A stretch of 64,000 nucleotides of DNA from Steinernema hermaphroditum (Eukaryota; Nematoda; Chromadorea; Rhabditida; Steinernematidae). The translations under genes were made by a program, and so were the position numbers. Of this stretch, positions 35,401 through 45,186 are shown in pieces. Location of the stretch: the NCBI GenBank assembly GCA_030435675.1, contig CM059622.1, forward strand, positions 2,170,001 to 2,234,000, written 5' to 3'. The notes under the pieces are model-generated. The model searched no databases. It had not been told where the DNA came from and worked only from the letters and a program-made list of their open reading frames with translations. The first letter of the stretch is position 1, and each line of letters opens with the position of its first letter.

Positions 35401-36934
35401 CAAATCTTAATCTTAAGTTATTGATAAAGTGACATGTTTTTAATACTATGATCCAATACAGATCCTGGTTCCAGACATAAAAGTCACTTCTAAGCGTCCC
35501 ATGAACACGGATTTGTGTCCGAATCCCTTCTGGTTCTGCAGCCGACACAATCGCGTCACATCGTTAACCTTCTGCACCCTGGCTAAACTTCTTCGGAAAC
35601 AGGTTTCGCGCCGCCATTCCAATTTGCTTCTCCGCGTGTAATTGGAATAGAGCCTCGGGCGGTTGGGGATCGCGCGAGATGCACGGGGAAACAAAGGAGG
35701 AGCGCGCTGACGGAAATCGGGATTTGGGAGATCGAGAGTGCAAGCAGATGTTGGGGGGTTATCTATGACAACTTGGAGGTGACGTCTCATTTCCCATGAT
35801 GGTGAAAGGATTAACTGTGAGATCTTAGAGGGGAGCATTTGCTTTGTTCAAAGATCATCTAGGTTGATCTAGAAGAAGACGGAGATCGGCACATTTTATA
35901 GGCAATCTGTGCTTCGACTTCAGAAGCTTTTTGCGAATTTTTCAACGATTTGGATCTCTAGATCTTCGTCCCCTTCCTCCGCAACCCAAAGACCGTTTTC
36001 CTCGATCTATGTCACCTTCTCTTCCAGATCAGCTGACGCGTTCCATCGAACGGCGTCATTCGGACTCTCCTGACGAGAGTCTCGACTCACGAGGGATGCG
36101 TCATGGGACTAGTCACTAGGTCACGAACCGGTTTTTGGGCTTTGGGATGTGCTAAAGTAGAGGAGATAGCGTGAAATTCACGTGAAGGCACACATGACCC
36201 GGCGGCGGCCCAGTGACTAATAGAAAATCTCGGTGATGTCATTGTTTTCGTGCCGAAGACCAAGGGCTAAGGCTTGCGAAATGGATTTTGGAGAAGAAAA
36301 ATTGATTTCTGTTGCATGAGGGCTGTACAAAGAAGAGCTAAGTGATCTGAACATGATCTCGTGGTGTAGTGGTTATCACATCTGTCTAACACACAGAAGG
36401 CCGGCGGTTCGAGCCCGCCCGAGATCAGAACCTCTTTCTATTTTGAATTTTGTGCAAATCTTGATAAGAAAAATGTAAAACTAACCAGAATCTTCGGCAG
36501 AAGACTCGGAGGAGAGCCGTGGAGTTCCCGGCTCATCGTTGCTGGAGAGCGAGATCGAGCTGCTGTGGCGACGAAGCCGGTCGTCGAGGGAGAAGACGCC
36601 GGCGTAGGTGGGCGATTCCAGCGACGGCCACGTCGAGAGCTTAACCAAGGAGGTCAAAGGGTATCGTAGACAGCACCCATCTGTCTATGACTGTCTTGAT
36701 AGACAGTCTATGTGCATGTCAGATTCTTTAATTCAAATGGGAATACTTGTCTAGACACTTCTACAGTGTCTCATTTTTTCGAATTTTATAATAAAAAAGA
36801 TTTAGACTATCTAGTTTATGGACATACCCCAAAATCAGTCAACTCACCTGCACAAGCTTGACTTGCTGCCAGCCGCACTCGTTGCGGACCCAGACGTCTC
36901 CAGGAGCGCGCCAGTCTTTTCCGAGGAAAGGCAT
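32436..36934 (-). CDS. mfb-1: F-box protein FBXO25/FBXO32 (atrogin-1) orthologue
   Basis: The human relatives are SCF ubiquitin-ligase receptors; FBXO32 drives muscle protein loss. Minus-strand exons 36848-36934, 36486-36639, 34027-34278, 33493-33980 and 32436-32522 splice in phase to 355 residues, the same length as the human proteins. Matches include the start MPFLGKDWRAPGDVWVR, the middle SMSEAFHRLDMARAVVDVRR and FNYVCKVLQIIV, the F-box LDLPREVLTQILRRLPDH, the WSTLCDFHF and HICCHCKALFWK segments, and the last exon DHGHPCISREAPSVRVTPQQ, which ends near VDM as the human proteins do. A short stretch between LFWK and the HGHPC motif is missing relative to human. Intron 2 (2.2 kb) contains a tRNA-Val gene on the opposite strand. 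The last intron (about 1 kb) contains a tRNA-Asp gene inside a duplicated block. Confidence 0.93.
32587..33432. repeat. duplicated block with tRNA-Asp, copy 1
   Basis: This block of about 0.85 kb closely matches 37205-38095 over the tRNA and the roughly 630 bp to its right, with more divergence to its left. It lies within the last intron of mfb-1. The shared frame of 71 codons beginning MRLNGDSLSIT is probably non-coding. Confidence 0.88.
32730..32801 (-). tRNA. tRNA-Asp(GTC), copy 1
   Basis: A 72-nt cloverleaf: the acceptor stem TCCTCGG pairs with CCGGGGA with one U-G pair, the anticodon loop is CTGTCAC on a 5-bp stem with one G-U pair, and the T arm is CCGGGTTCGATTCCCGG. The sequence agrees with typical nematode tRNA-Asp. 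It has no intron and no encoded CCA. It sits inside the last intron of mfb-1 on the same strand. Confidence 0.95.
33433..33492. other. right margin of the tRNA-Asp block within the mfb-1 intron
   Basis: Unique sequence between the end of the duplicated block and the mfb-1 exon 4 donor site; no feature seen. Confidence 0.4.
36355..36427 (+). tRNA. tRNA-Val(AAC)
   Basis: A 73-nt cloverleaf: the acceptor stem GATCTCG/CGAGATC is perfect, the anticodon loop is CTAACAC, the T loop is GTTCGAG and the discriminator is A. It lies on the opposite strand within intron 2 of mfb-1. Confidence 0.95.
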
Positions 36935-37204
36935 ATCGCGGAGGGACCGTCGTCGATAGTGCGGGAAAAGTAGGAAGCTCGGTCGACGACCGGTTTCTTC
37001 GCGAATGACGCGGTGGTGATAAGGGGATGACCGCCACAGGCGTTTCGCTCGCCCCGCCCGCTTCTCGTGACGACCGTCTGGAAGTGGCGCGTCACTTGGT
37101 AAGGTCACAAAGGGGCAGTTCAGGACTTTGGTCTCCGAAGCGTGCCACGGGGCCAAATGGTACTGGTAGTGATGAGGTGGTGTTTGAGAGGGTTTTATGG
37201 GTGC

Positions 37205-38095
37205 AGGTGATAAGTGGAAGCACAGAGAGTGGCAATTTTTTGTGCCTAAGAGTGTAAGATATCCATCAAATGAGAGTTACTTGGTGAAGCTTAAATCATG
37301 GGAGAGTCCAAAGTCTTTAGAATTTATGGAAATTTAGTCAAAACATAAGCCACTGAAATTACAAAAAAATTACTCCCCGGCCGGGAATCGAACCCGGGTC
37401 TCGCACGTGACAGGCGCGGATACTCACCACTATACTACCGAGGACATGTTCTCTGTTCGTCTGATTAACCATGCGTCTCAATGGGGATTCACTATCTATC
37501 ACAGTTCTTGTAGTTTATCCAACATTTTTTTGGATAATTCCTTGTCTTAATCTTATAAATGTCGCTCTGCATCAAAATATCGTTAATCGTGCCAGGACAC
37601 CGGCCACCGACACCCTCCTTTCGTCTATTTGTGTCATATGGATGCAGAGCAAACATATTTATGTACATTGCTTCCTGCACACCTAAAGTTTGTCTGTTTT
37701 GAAAACACGTCTCGTCTTCTGTTTGCACTCGGCGCCTCAAGGGTCTCCCCAGATTTTGATCAAAATAGAGCAATCTTGGGTCGCCATAAGGTGGCAAAGA
37801 TTCTAGAAGACTTCGGGGTGGTCCTCGGGTAATTAACCTTGAGGCGAAACTCGTGATGGTCATTTAAAAAACAGCTGTTTGAGCACATTCTAACGGCTGA
37901 TCCTTTACGGGTCTAAGAATAGCGCCTGGAATCTCATCTAATCGGTCTTATAATTGCGCTGTAGAAGTACAGGAAACCCCGGAACCCATTAGCCGTGAGT
38001 CACACGGGAAAGGTCAATTCGTAGAGGTGAACGGCTTATTCAAAGGACGGAGACGTCAAATGACCGTCAGCTGATGGAGCCGAGACAGACGGAGA
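37205..38095. repeat. duplicated block with tRNA-Asp, copy 2
   Basis: The partner of 32587-33432, in the same orientation about 4.6 kb away, upstream of mfb-1. A 15-20 bp insertion near 38030 (about ACGGCTTATTCAAAGGACGG) distinguishes its right end. Confidence 0.88.
37373..37444 (-). tRNA. tRNA-Asp(GTC), copy 2
   Basis: Identical over all 72 nt to the gene at 32730, in the same orientation, within the second copy of the duplicated block. Confidence 0.95.
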
Positions 38096-41000
38096 CTTTT
38101 ACACTTTGAAACGACACAAAAACCTCTAAAACGAGGAAGAAGCTTGGTTCCTGATTGCAGATAGGCACCTGGAGGACAGTGATCAGTTCGGTCTCCGAAT
38201 TTTGATAGTGTCATTAGGAAATGACATTGACAGATAGAGGTGAAATGCAGAGACGGCTGGAGCTGTTGTAAAAAGAGGAAAAAATGCAAATTCTGATCAT
38301 AATCTTTTAAATAAGTCGTGTCCAATAGAGACAACATACATATTTGCGTGCCTAGACACCTGCACAACTAAAGTGTCTGTTTTGATAGAATATCAAATAA
38401 AAACATCTCATGGCCGTACTTTGTTTTTGTTAGCTACGTGACGGTGACGTTGATGAATGAGCTGTTTTGACGAAGAAGATCTATCTGGCGTTATTCATAG
38501 CAGGTGCTAATAAAACAGACGTCTAGGTCTGTCTGTAAGGGAGCAACCTGCTTACTGGTCATTCATGGGCGCATTGGGAAACAAGGAAGCAATCGGAAAA
38601 TATAAAAAGTAGTGTCCTTTGCAGAAGTCTATATCTTTTTCTCTTTGTAGACGGTTTTCAGAGCTTTAGACGACCGAGAAGGTCACTTGTACCCGTTTAC
38701 ATTGGGATTTGACTGAATGCGGACGGTCTAAAAAGTGTGGTTAGACACTCACAAACGTCTAAAGGGGACCGCTGGAGACCAGCTATAAAACGTGCCCTGT
38801 GATTTGCCCTCCACAGCTGATCAAATGATAAGGAGCAGAAAATCCTCCCACAAATAGTATCTCCCTTTAGACGTGTAGAAAGGTGTATATGTAAAGGAGA
38901 AACCTTGTCATTCAGGGACGCATTGGGAAAATAACGGACCAATCGGAAGATAAAGAAAATAGACGTCTCTCAGATAGATCATATTTGGTTCTTGAGCCAC
39001 CTTCCTTGTAACCAGTCACCAGAGTACTGTCTGATCGACCGACCAGCCCGACCATTGCTAATGTCCAAAGTTAAACTCTTCAAGATATGGGATCTGATTG
39101 ATATCAGACAGTTTACAAAGTGTGGTTAGACACTCACGTCTAAAGTAGGATCGTTTGAGGCGATCTATAGAGTGTGCCCTCCACAGCTGATCACATGTGA
39201 TAAGATGTATACTTCGATCATATGGTACGACCTTAAAACTCCCTCCAAAACAGTGAGTCCGTCTTTTTTTCGAATATCCGCCGAACCTTATAAGATTTAG
39301 GTTTCGAAAAATGATATTTCATGGTCAGCATTTTTCGTCAGAGTCAGACCCGACGACCTATCGGATCGAGACTTCGTAGCACCATAGCAAAACTCATGGC
39401 TGCTGAATTCGAAAACCCGTGGACACTGTGTATCTGTAGACCTTGATAGAACAGTGTTTGTTTGCCTTTTTCAGAGACGTTTTAGGACTCAAAAGCATGT
39501 TTTGCGACTAAATCTAAAACAACCTTGTCTCACATGATCACGCGAACGAAGATCACATGCGACGATCGGAGACAGGTGTAATATTACACTGAGGGTTCAT
39601 AAAGTGCAAAGACTGCATAAAGTTCCTAGTCACGCGTTCCTCCATTTCACATATCAATCAGCACAGCGTCTTACAAGAGGATTTCCTGTACTTTGAAGAC
39701 GGTGGATTGAGATGGACAAGAAGATATGCATGCGGTACATAAGTTTCCAAAAGATAATATGAACTATGGTGCTATATATTTAGTGGATATGAGGCGAGGA
39801 TAAGGGTATTCTTGTCTTCTAGTTTTCTTAGAAATTCTAGGAATACATAAAGTGCGTCATGATATGATCAGAATTACAAAGAGAAAGAAGGCATTTGTCG
39901 AAACTACGGTGCGATAGACGATGGATGCACCACTCTAAAGCGGTGTTTCTTTGTAGTGGACCAATTTTTGTGAAACACACATCATCACCATCGGAAAGTG
40001 CGCTTCAAACGGCCTGGGGGCTCTGCACAACACTGTAATTTATACGTGCAATAAATGAGCTAAAAATGAGTAGCAAAAAGTACGAGGTGAAGCGACCCTT
40101 CGGTTCCTGTATCCGAGACATATGTTCCCAATAATAGAAATGATTTTGTTAAGCAGAACTGGGAAATTGGTCGGTTTCCCATTGCTTCACACTGATTCCC
40201 ATGTAGAAATAGTTGACACTGTCTGCAAAGTTTGTCTGTATGGGTTTGAATCAAGGTACAAATGAAAGACCGTATGCGTGTCTTGGTTAGTCTAGGACCC
40301 ATTCTAAGTACCCCAATAAGTTTTGGCTGAAAAACATAGCGTACAGCTAGCGCTAGAATAGTGTGATTTGGCCCCGAATGTCGTCTGCTGGTATGTACAC
40401 CATGTAAGCTTCCTGTGGAAATTACACGCAAACTGGTCGGCCTTACAATATTGTCATTTGGTCGCAGCTTTTGAAAGACGTTTACATGATCATATGTGAG
40501 TAAATTTAATGCGCGTATAAACAAGAGATATTAAGAGTAAATTTAACGATCGTCATGTTTCGCTTAGCAGCTGTAGCACGTGAAGAGCTTCAACAAAAAT
40601 GTAATGAATATACAAACGAAGCGTTCATTTTTTTTTCGCGTTCATCCCTCATTTTTTTCGATTTTTATGCATCAGGGTATGCATCTCACACATCACTGAC
40701 CCGCGCTCCAAAGTTCATTTTCTATTCACAGTGCTAATGTTTTTTCATTATACATGTTATTATCATAAAAGCGCACTTTAGACAGAGGTCTAGAAAGTCA
40801 TTTCTTTGCGCAGTTCCGAACGGGAGATCGGTAGGAAAACGAAAAAACCGACCGTTCTCACAATTTGAATTTCAGAGTGACTTCTGGACGTTTGTTAGAC
40901 GGTCGCCTGCTGTTCACGTTCGTTTTTGAGAGCATTCAAATGAGTGTTCGGTCCGGAAAAACGAAAAACGAACGAAACCAACCGATCTGTTTATAGATTG

Positions 41001-42191
41001 TTCTCGAACATGACTTTCCAAACGTCAGTATGAACTGCCCTTTTAAGGGCACACTGTAAATTTCCTCAGTACAATGAACCTGCCTTCCTCCAACCTCAAT
41101 GTAAACAGCACATCCAACATCTAATTTAAGCACATCACTACTTCCTTGTGTGCTCATAAAATGCTCACAATTTTGATATCGCTTTTGTCGAAAATTCTAA
41201 AAATCACTGTCTAGTACAGGACTATCAAGCCGATTCGACGTTTCTTGACCCTTCAAACACCAACCACCCTTATCCATGTATCCAGCGGTTTTCACTTCCG
41301 CAATAAATGACCCAAATACGCTGGTGCAGTAATGCACCGAATGTGAATATTCAAACCCTCTAATCCAATAGTGTAACCCACATTAATCGTGTTTCCTCTC
41401 CTCATAAAATCGACGCAATCCGGCTCTTCCGAACTCTTCCTCGGAACGAGTTTCCGCGCTGCAAAAAGCCGCATTGCATAAAACTTGATTCTAATTGGTA
41501 TCTAAGGCTAAGGCTACGCCATGCAGACAGAGACTGTCTCTAAGTTGCTAGACATGTCTACCTGCTCAGCACGATGATCATAGTATGAAGATTAACAATA
41601 TGTTATGTACAAGTTTTTTATGAAGAGTGAATTTTTGAAATATTTGCTGGAGACACTGTTTGTCTGCTGTTTGGTCTCGTAGACAGAAACCCAAAGCGAC
41701 TTGTGCAGATTTGCAGAACCCAAAGCGACTTGTGCAGATTTAAAGACCTTGCGTGTTTTAAACGGACAATACGGACTTTTTCGTGGTTTACGGGGTGAGC
41801 CAAAAAGGGCAAAACCGTCCGAAGACCCTTTATTGACATGCAACACGAGACTGTCTAGGACTCGTTTTCAATTGAGATACAAGATCATTCAACATAAGGG
41901 CATCAAGACATAAGTCTGTGATGACATTTTTGCGTCCATCCAGGCGTGAAAAGCGGCAAAAAGCCACCGATCTCATAGGCCTGATTTTCTGAATGGCTTT
42001 CTTAGGGTCACCCTCTATGAAACAAATACTACATACAGATGCCTATAGACGTAGACATGGCAGACGCATCCCTTTCGTTCATTTTTCATATTGTTTTCTT
42101 CTGAATTTTTCACACATATAAAGATTTTTTTATAAAATGGTCTTTGGTCAGTGGAAAGACTAATAGGCTTAATGTGCATACATAATCCGGT
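38096..42191. other. repeat-rich intergenic region
   Basis: AT-rich with few credible frames. It contains a diverged direct repeat of roughly 300 bp (about 38560-38840 and 38885-39200) sharing GTGTGGTTAGACACTCAC, TGCCCTCCACAGCTGATCA and TTGTCATTCA-type words. There are also remnants of the dispersed repeat seen at 1833 (40812-40905 and 41935-42020) and a 29-bp tandem repeat at 41688-41741. Frames of 154 codons (40060-40524) and 60-73 codons (40936-41474) lack homology and splice support. Confidence 0.5.
41688..41741. repeat. 29-bp direct repeat, two copies
   Basis: AACCCAAAGCGACTTGTGCA followed by GATTT occurs at 41688 and again at 41717, exactly 29 bp apart. Confidence 0.9.
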
Positions 42192-42575
42192 CTAACTCAA
42201 CCGCAGTCCATCTCGTGGCCACTTTACTCGCGACGACACAAACGAGGCCAAAAAGAGAGCCGCGTAGAGCATAAATGGGAAACAGAACGCGAGAATAACA
42301 AGGGAGTCGCGCGACGGCACACCGCCTAACAACATCCTCTCCGCGGGTGCAGCCCCCGCCCCCGGCGCCGCAGCTGAGGTCATAGTCATAGCGACACCTT
42401 TGCGCAGGCCGAAAGAGGATACCCCAAACGCACCCAGCGCCGTCCAACTGACACCCGCGACGACGACAACGACCACGCAGCTGGAAGAGGCGCCGCCGCC
42501 GTCGATGTCCAATATTGGCGGAGAAGTCCGCCGCCGCTCAGCTGACTGCAGCGCGTCGCGCGGCGACGGACGCAA
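42192..42575 (-). CDS. possible small two-helix membrane protein
   Basis: A 127-codon GC-rich frame in otherwise AT-rich DNA. It has two hydrophobic segments, SSCVVVVVVAGVSWTALGAF and LVILAFCFPFMLYAALFLAS, separated by an Ala/Pro-rich linker, and a basic C-terminus (SSRVKWPRDGLRLS). The composition contrast with its surroundings supports coding. I do not recognise a family and see no introns, so it remains a candidate only. Confidence 0.4.
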   Translation of the reverse strand: MRPSPRDALQSAERRRTSPPILDIDGGGASSSCVVVVVVAGVSWTALGAFGVSSFGLRKGVAMTMTSAAAPGAGAAPAERMLLGGVPSRDSLVILAFCFPFMLYAALFLASFVSSRVKWPRDGLRLS

Positions 42576-42674
42576 AAAAAAGCGAACAAACAGCTGACTG
42601 CGAAGAAGGGTGGACGATGGTGTGGGTTAGAGTGTGTGGTTTGATCATAAAAAGAATGAATAGGGAAAAAGTTA

Positions 42675-42746
42675 CTCCCCGGCCGGGAATCGAACCCGGG
42701 TCTCGCACGTGACAGGCGCGGATACTCACCACTATACTACCGAGGA
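42675..42746 (-). tRNA. tRNA-Asp(GTC), copy 3
   Basis: The same 72-nt sequence as the copies at 32730 and 37373. Here only about 5 bp of 3' flank (GTTA before the tRNA) is shared, so it is not part of the larger duplicated block. Confidence 0.95.
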
Positions 42747-43067
42747 CTCCTGGGTAAGGGACAGCAAAGTCTCTACGTTCGCAATTCAGACCAGACTTTG
42801 GTGGACAGTCTGGAGACACTTGCTCCCTCACCCGTTCTCCCACATCACCGTGACAACTCCAACGGTCAAATAGCGCTTTTAAAATTCACATTTTTTTATC
42901 ATTTTGTTTACGAGGTATCGCTCTTCCGCGGCGGTCGCCGCCGCCAAGACAAGAGTTTTGTTATTGTTTGTCCGTGGCGATGCAAACGGCGCGATGCGAA
43001 TAAATACATCTAATTGGGTTGAGTTCGAAAAACAAACGACCGATCAGCTGAGATGGTGGAAAGCAGA

Positions 43068-43260
43068 GATCGGAAGGAGTCCGGGCTCGAGTTCGCGGAC
43101 TCGGACCCGATGGACTCGGACTCGACATCATTTTCAGGGTCGAGTTCGGACTCGGACTCGATGGCGCCAGGAACACCGAGTCCGGACTCGGGACTCGAGT
43201 CCAAATCGCATCCGAACTCGAGCCCGAATCGAGTCCTGCCGCGGACGGAAAAAATAAACC
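43068..43260. repeat. degenerate GGACTCG-rich foldback sequence
   Basis: GGACTCG, GAGTCC and related words occur repeatedly in both orientations after a CAGAGATCGGAA start, which resembles the hAT-like ends at 5628 and 7373. The overlapping Ser/Asp-rich frame is a by-product of the repeat. Confidence 0.55.
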
Positions 43261-43500
43261 ACCGCCGCTTGCGAAAGCCGAAAACATGGTCCCGCCGCGA
43301 TCACCTTGGCGGAACACGTCATTTCTTTCGTTTTCTTTTTAGCGGCGCGTGTTCGCACGTGGGAAGCGGCAAAAAGCCACCGATCTCATAGGCTCCCATC
43401 GAAGCAGAGGGTAGGTATAAAACATGGATATGGGTATGGGTATGGGTGAGTGGTATAAAACATGGATGGGTGGGAAAACATGGGTAAGGGTGATCGTGGC

Positions 43501-43686
43501 GGGACCCAACTCATGGGTAGCGACAATTTTCACTTTTTGTCACTTTTTTTGCCATGGATCGTTATGGATAGTGATGGGTAGCCTCTGGAACGTCATGGGT
43601 AGCCTCAGGAACGTCATGGGTAGCCTTTAGATCGTCATGGGTAGCCTTTAGATCTAGATCTTAAAACTACCCATGAATTGGGTCCC
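43501..43686. mobile_element. inverted-repeat element with internal tandem repeats
   Basis: GGGACCCAACTCATGGGTAG at 43501-43520 is the near-complement of CTACCCATGAATTGGGTCCC at 43667-43686. Between the arms lie three direct copies of a 20-21 bp unit, CGTCATGGGTAGCCT plus 5-6 bp (about 43595-43655), and other ATGGGTAG words. More GGGTATGG-type repeats precede the left arm. No coding potential. Confidence 0.65.
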
Positions 43687-43806
43687 GGGTCGATGATGTC
43701 AGTGTGTCATTACGGGTCATCTGTTGCCAGCTTCTGTGCTGACAAAGTACGCTGAAAGCAAGAAGCCCTTCTGAAGGTAGTCAAGTTCAGGCTTTTATTA
43801 TCATAA

Positions 43807-43880
43807 GCCGCCATAGCTCAGTCGGTTAGAGCGTGGGTCTAATAAGCCCAAGGTCGCAGGTTCGACCCCTGCTGGCGGCA
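43807..43880 (+). tRNA. tRNA-Ile(AAT)
   Basis: A 74-nt cloverleaf: the acceptor stem GCCGCCA/TGGCGGC is perfect, the D arm is GCTC...GAGC, the anticodon loop is CTAATAA on a 5-bp stem, and the T arm is GCAGGTTCGACCCCTGC. The A discriminator is followed by AAA and a T run typical of Pol III termination. Confidence 0.95.
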
Positions 43881-44054
43881 AAACCATTTTTTTTATTTTG
43901 CTATCTACCAAATATTATTTTTCTATGTCTTCGTTATAAAAAATGAATTTTCAGCATTAATTGGCTGGCAGATTAAAGATATAATTGAAAACTTCTGTTT
44001 TCTGTGTCCTTGGAAGGGTGTGATAATGATAATCAAAACGTCCAAAAAAGGTTT

Positions 44055-44127
44055 TGATCTCGGGCGGGCTTGAACCGCCGGCCTTCTGTGTGTTAGACAG
44101 ATGTGATAACTACTACACCATGAGACC
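44055..44127 (-). tRNA. tRNA-Val(AAC)-like gene, possibly a pseudogene
   Basis: 73 nt closely matching the tRNA-Val at 36355, with changes in the 5' acceptor strand (GGTCTCA instead of GATCTCG), one D-loop base and one T-loop base. They create one mismatch and one G-U pair in the acceptor stem. The body, including anticodon AAC, is intact. It directly adjoins the truncated end of an inverted gene-cassette segment (44128-45013). Confidence 0.7.
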
Positions 44128-44260
44128 TCCAGCGCATCTATAGCGGCACAGAAGGCGACACAGAAAATGACGAAGGCGACGTGGAGAAGCGCCACGAGCG
44201 CCGCTCCGAGAAGCATCGTCCGACCGATCCGAATCGGAGGACGACGCCGAATGAGCGAGA
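44128..44260 (-). pseudogene. 5' fragment of a small secreted-peptide gene
   Basis: Read on the minus strand this matches the first exon of the gene at 52561 and 57406, starting MLLGAALVALLHVAFVIFCV instead of MFLGAALVALL. The similarity ends after GCCGCTATAGATGC, about four codons before the donor site, where tRNA-Val sequence begins. Later exons are missing. Confidence 0.8.
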
Positions 44261-44424
44261 CTGCCTGTGAGAAGAGGGGAGTAGACAGACGCCGACTAAA
44301 GGACATCCAGACATAGACAAACTGCACGAGGAATACCGTAACCCGAACCCGAATCCACTGGAAGATATTTGTGTTGAATTCTAATTATTGTTTATTAAAA
44401 AAACAAAAAACAGTTCTAGTGAAG

Positions 44425-44900
44425 TCAGGGCTTGTGGTGTCTCCGCTTGACGTGCTTCTTGAGGTAGAGGGAGAGGGCGAAGCGCTTGTGACAGTCGGCG
44501 CACTGGAAGGTCTTCTCCGGGGAGTGCGTCTTCTCGTGGACGCGGAGGTTGCTGGCGTCGGCGAAGCGTTTGGGACAGAGGCGGAAGGCGAAGGGCTTCC
44601 CCCCCCCCCCCCCGTGTGGATCAGCATGTGGCCTGTCAGGAGGAACTTCCGCGAGACGGAGGCGCCACACTCGGGGCACTCGAACCTCTTCCGCCACTTC
44701 TTCTCGCTCCCAGAGGAAAGCGACGACTCCGGAGATGAAGGAGTGGAGGGCGTCTGCTCCTCTTGTGAAGTCGACGGAGCAGAAAGGGCTTCTGGAGGAG
44801 GCCCCTGGGCGAGATTTGCCGCCATGAGTTGCTGGCTACGGTAGTGGTGTCCTATCCAGGCCGAGAAAAAGAATGCATTAAGAGCCCAGAAGTTATCCAT
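44425..44900 (-). pseudogene. frameshifted copy of the C2H2 zinc-finger gene
   Basis: The N-terminal part follows the intact copies at 51892 and 56737 (start MDNFWALNAFFFSAWIGHHY). At the linker between fingers 1 and 2 the intact GGGGGAGAAG is replaced by a run of 15 Gs (Cs on the plus strand, 44599-44613), which shifts the frame; fingers 2 and 3 continue in another frame. Finger 2 has also lost its first zinc ligand (FACRLC is FAFRLC). The homopolymer length could be a sequencing error, but the lost cysteine supports decay. Confidence 0.8.
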
Positions 44901-45186
44901 GGCTTTTGGATTCTTTCAAGTGGCGAAGAACTTCCACTCCGTCTTATATGCGCTCAGAAGATCGTTCTCCGCTGTGGCAGCACCCCTTAGGAGCCTGAAC
45001 GCATAAGGGGAAATCATTGCCTTTTGAGTGGCGAATTTCGAAACTCCTGGCCTCGGTCCGTTTTTGCCTTCGTCTATAAACAGTTTCAACCCTATACCAG
45101 ATATCTGTTACAAAATGCTTTTTATTTGTTACATCTTTAAGTATATTACCATTATATCGTACATACATTTATACAAGATTACAGCG

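Larger units (their letters stand above)
44128..45013 (-). repeat. inverted, diverged third copy of part of the gene cassette
   Basis: This segment matches the reverse complement of about 51786-52646 (and the identical 56631-57491). It covers the zinc-finger gene with its TATA region and the start of the small secreted-peptide gene. Substitutions and small indels are frequent, so it is much older than the exact tandem duplication at 51-61 kb. Confidence 0.9.

Noticed and set aside
35446..35838. 130-codon minus-strand frame in mfb-1 intron 2
   Set aside because: Basic, low-information text without homology; it lies inside a well-supported intron.
40060..40524. 154-codon minus-strand frame
   Set aside because: AT-rich, no homology, no splice or promoter signals, and located in repeat-rich DNA.
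40936..41474. Two short minus-strand frames that might be exons of one gene
   Set aside because: No donor/acceptor pair joins them cleanly and I recognise no protein similarity.
43053..43391. Ser/Asp-rich 112-codon frame
   Set aside because: A by-product of GGACTCG repeats; all frames give similar low-complexity text.
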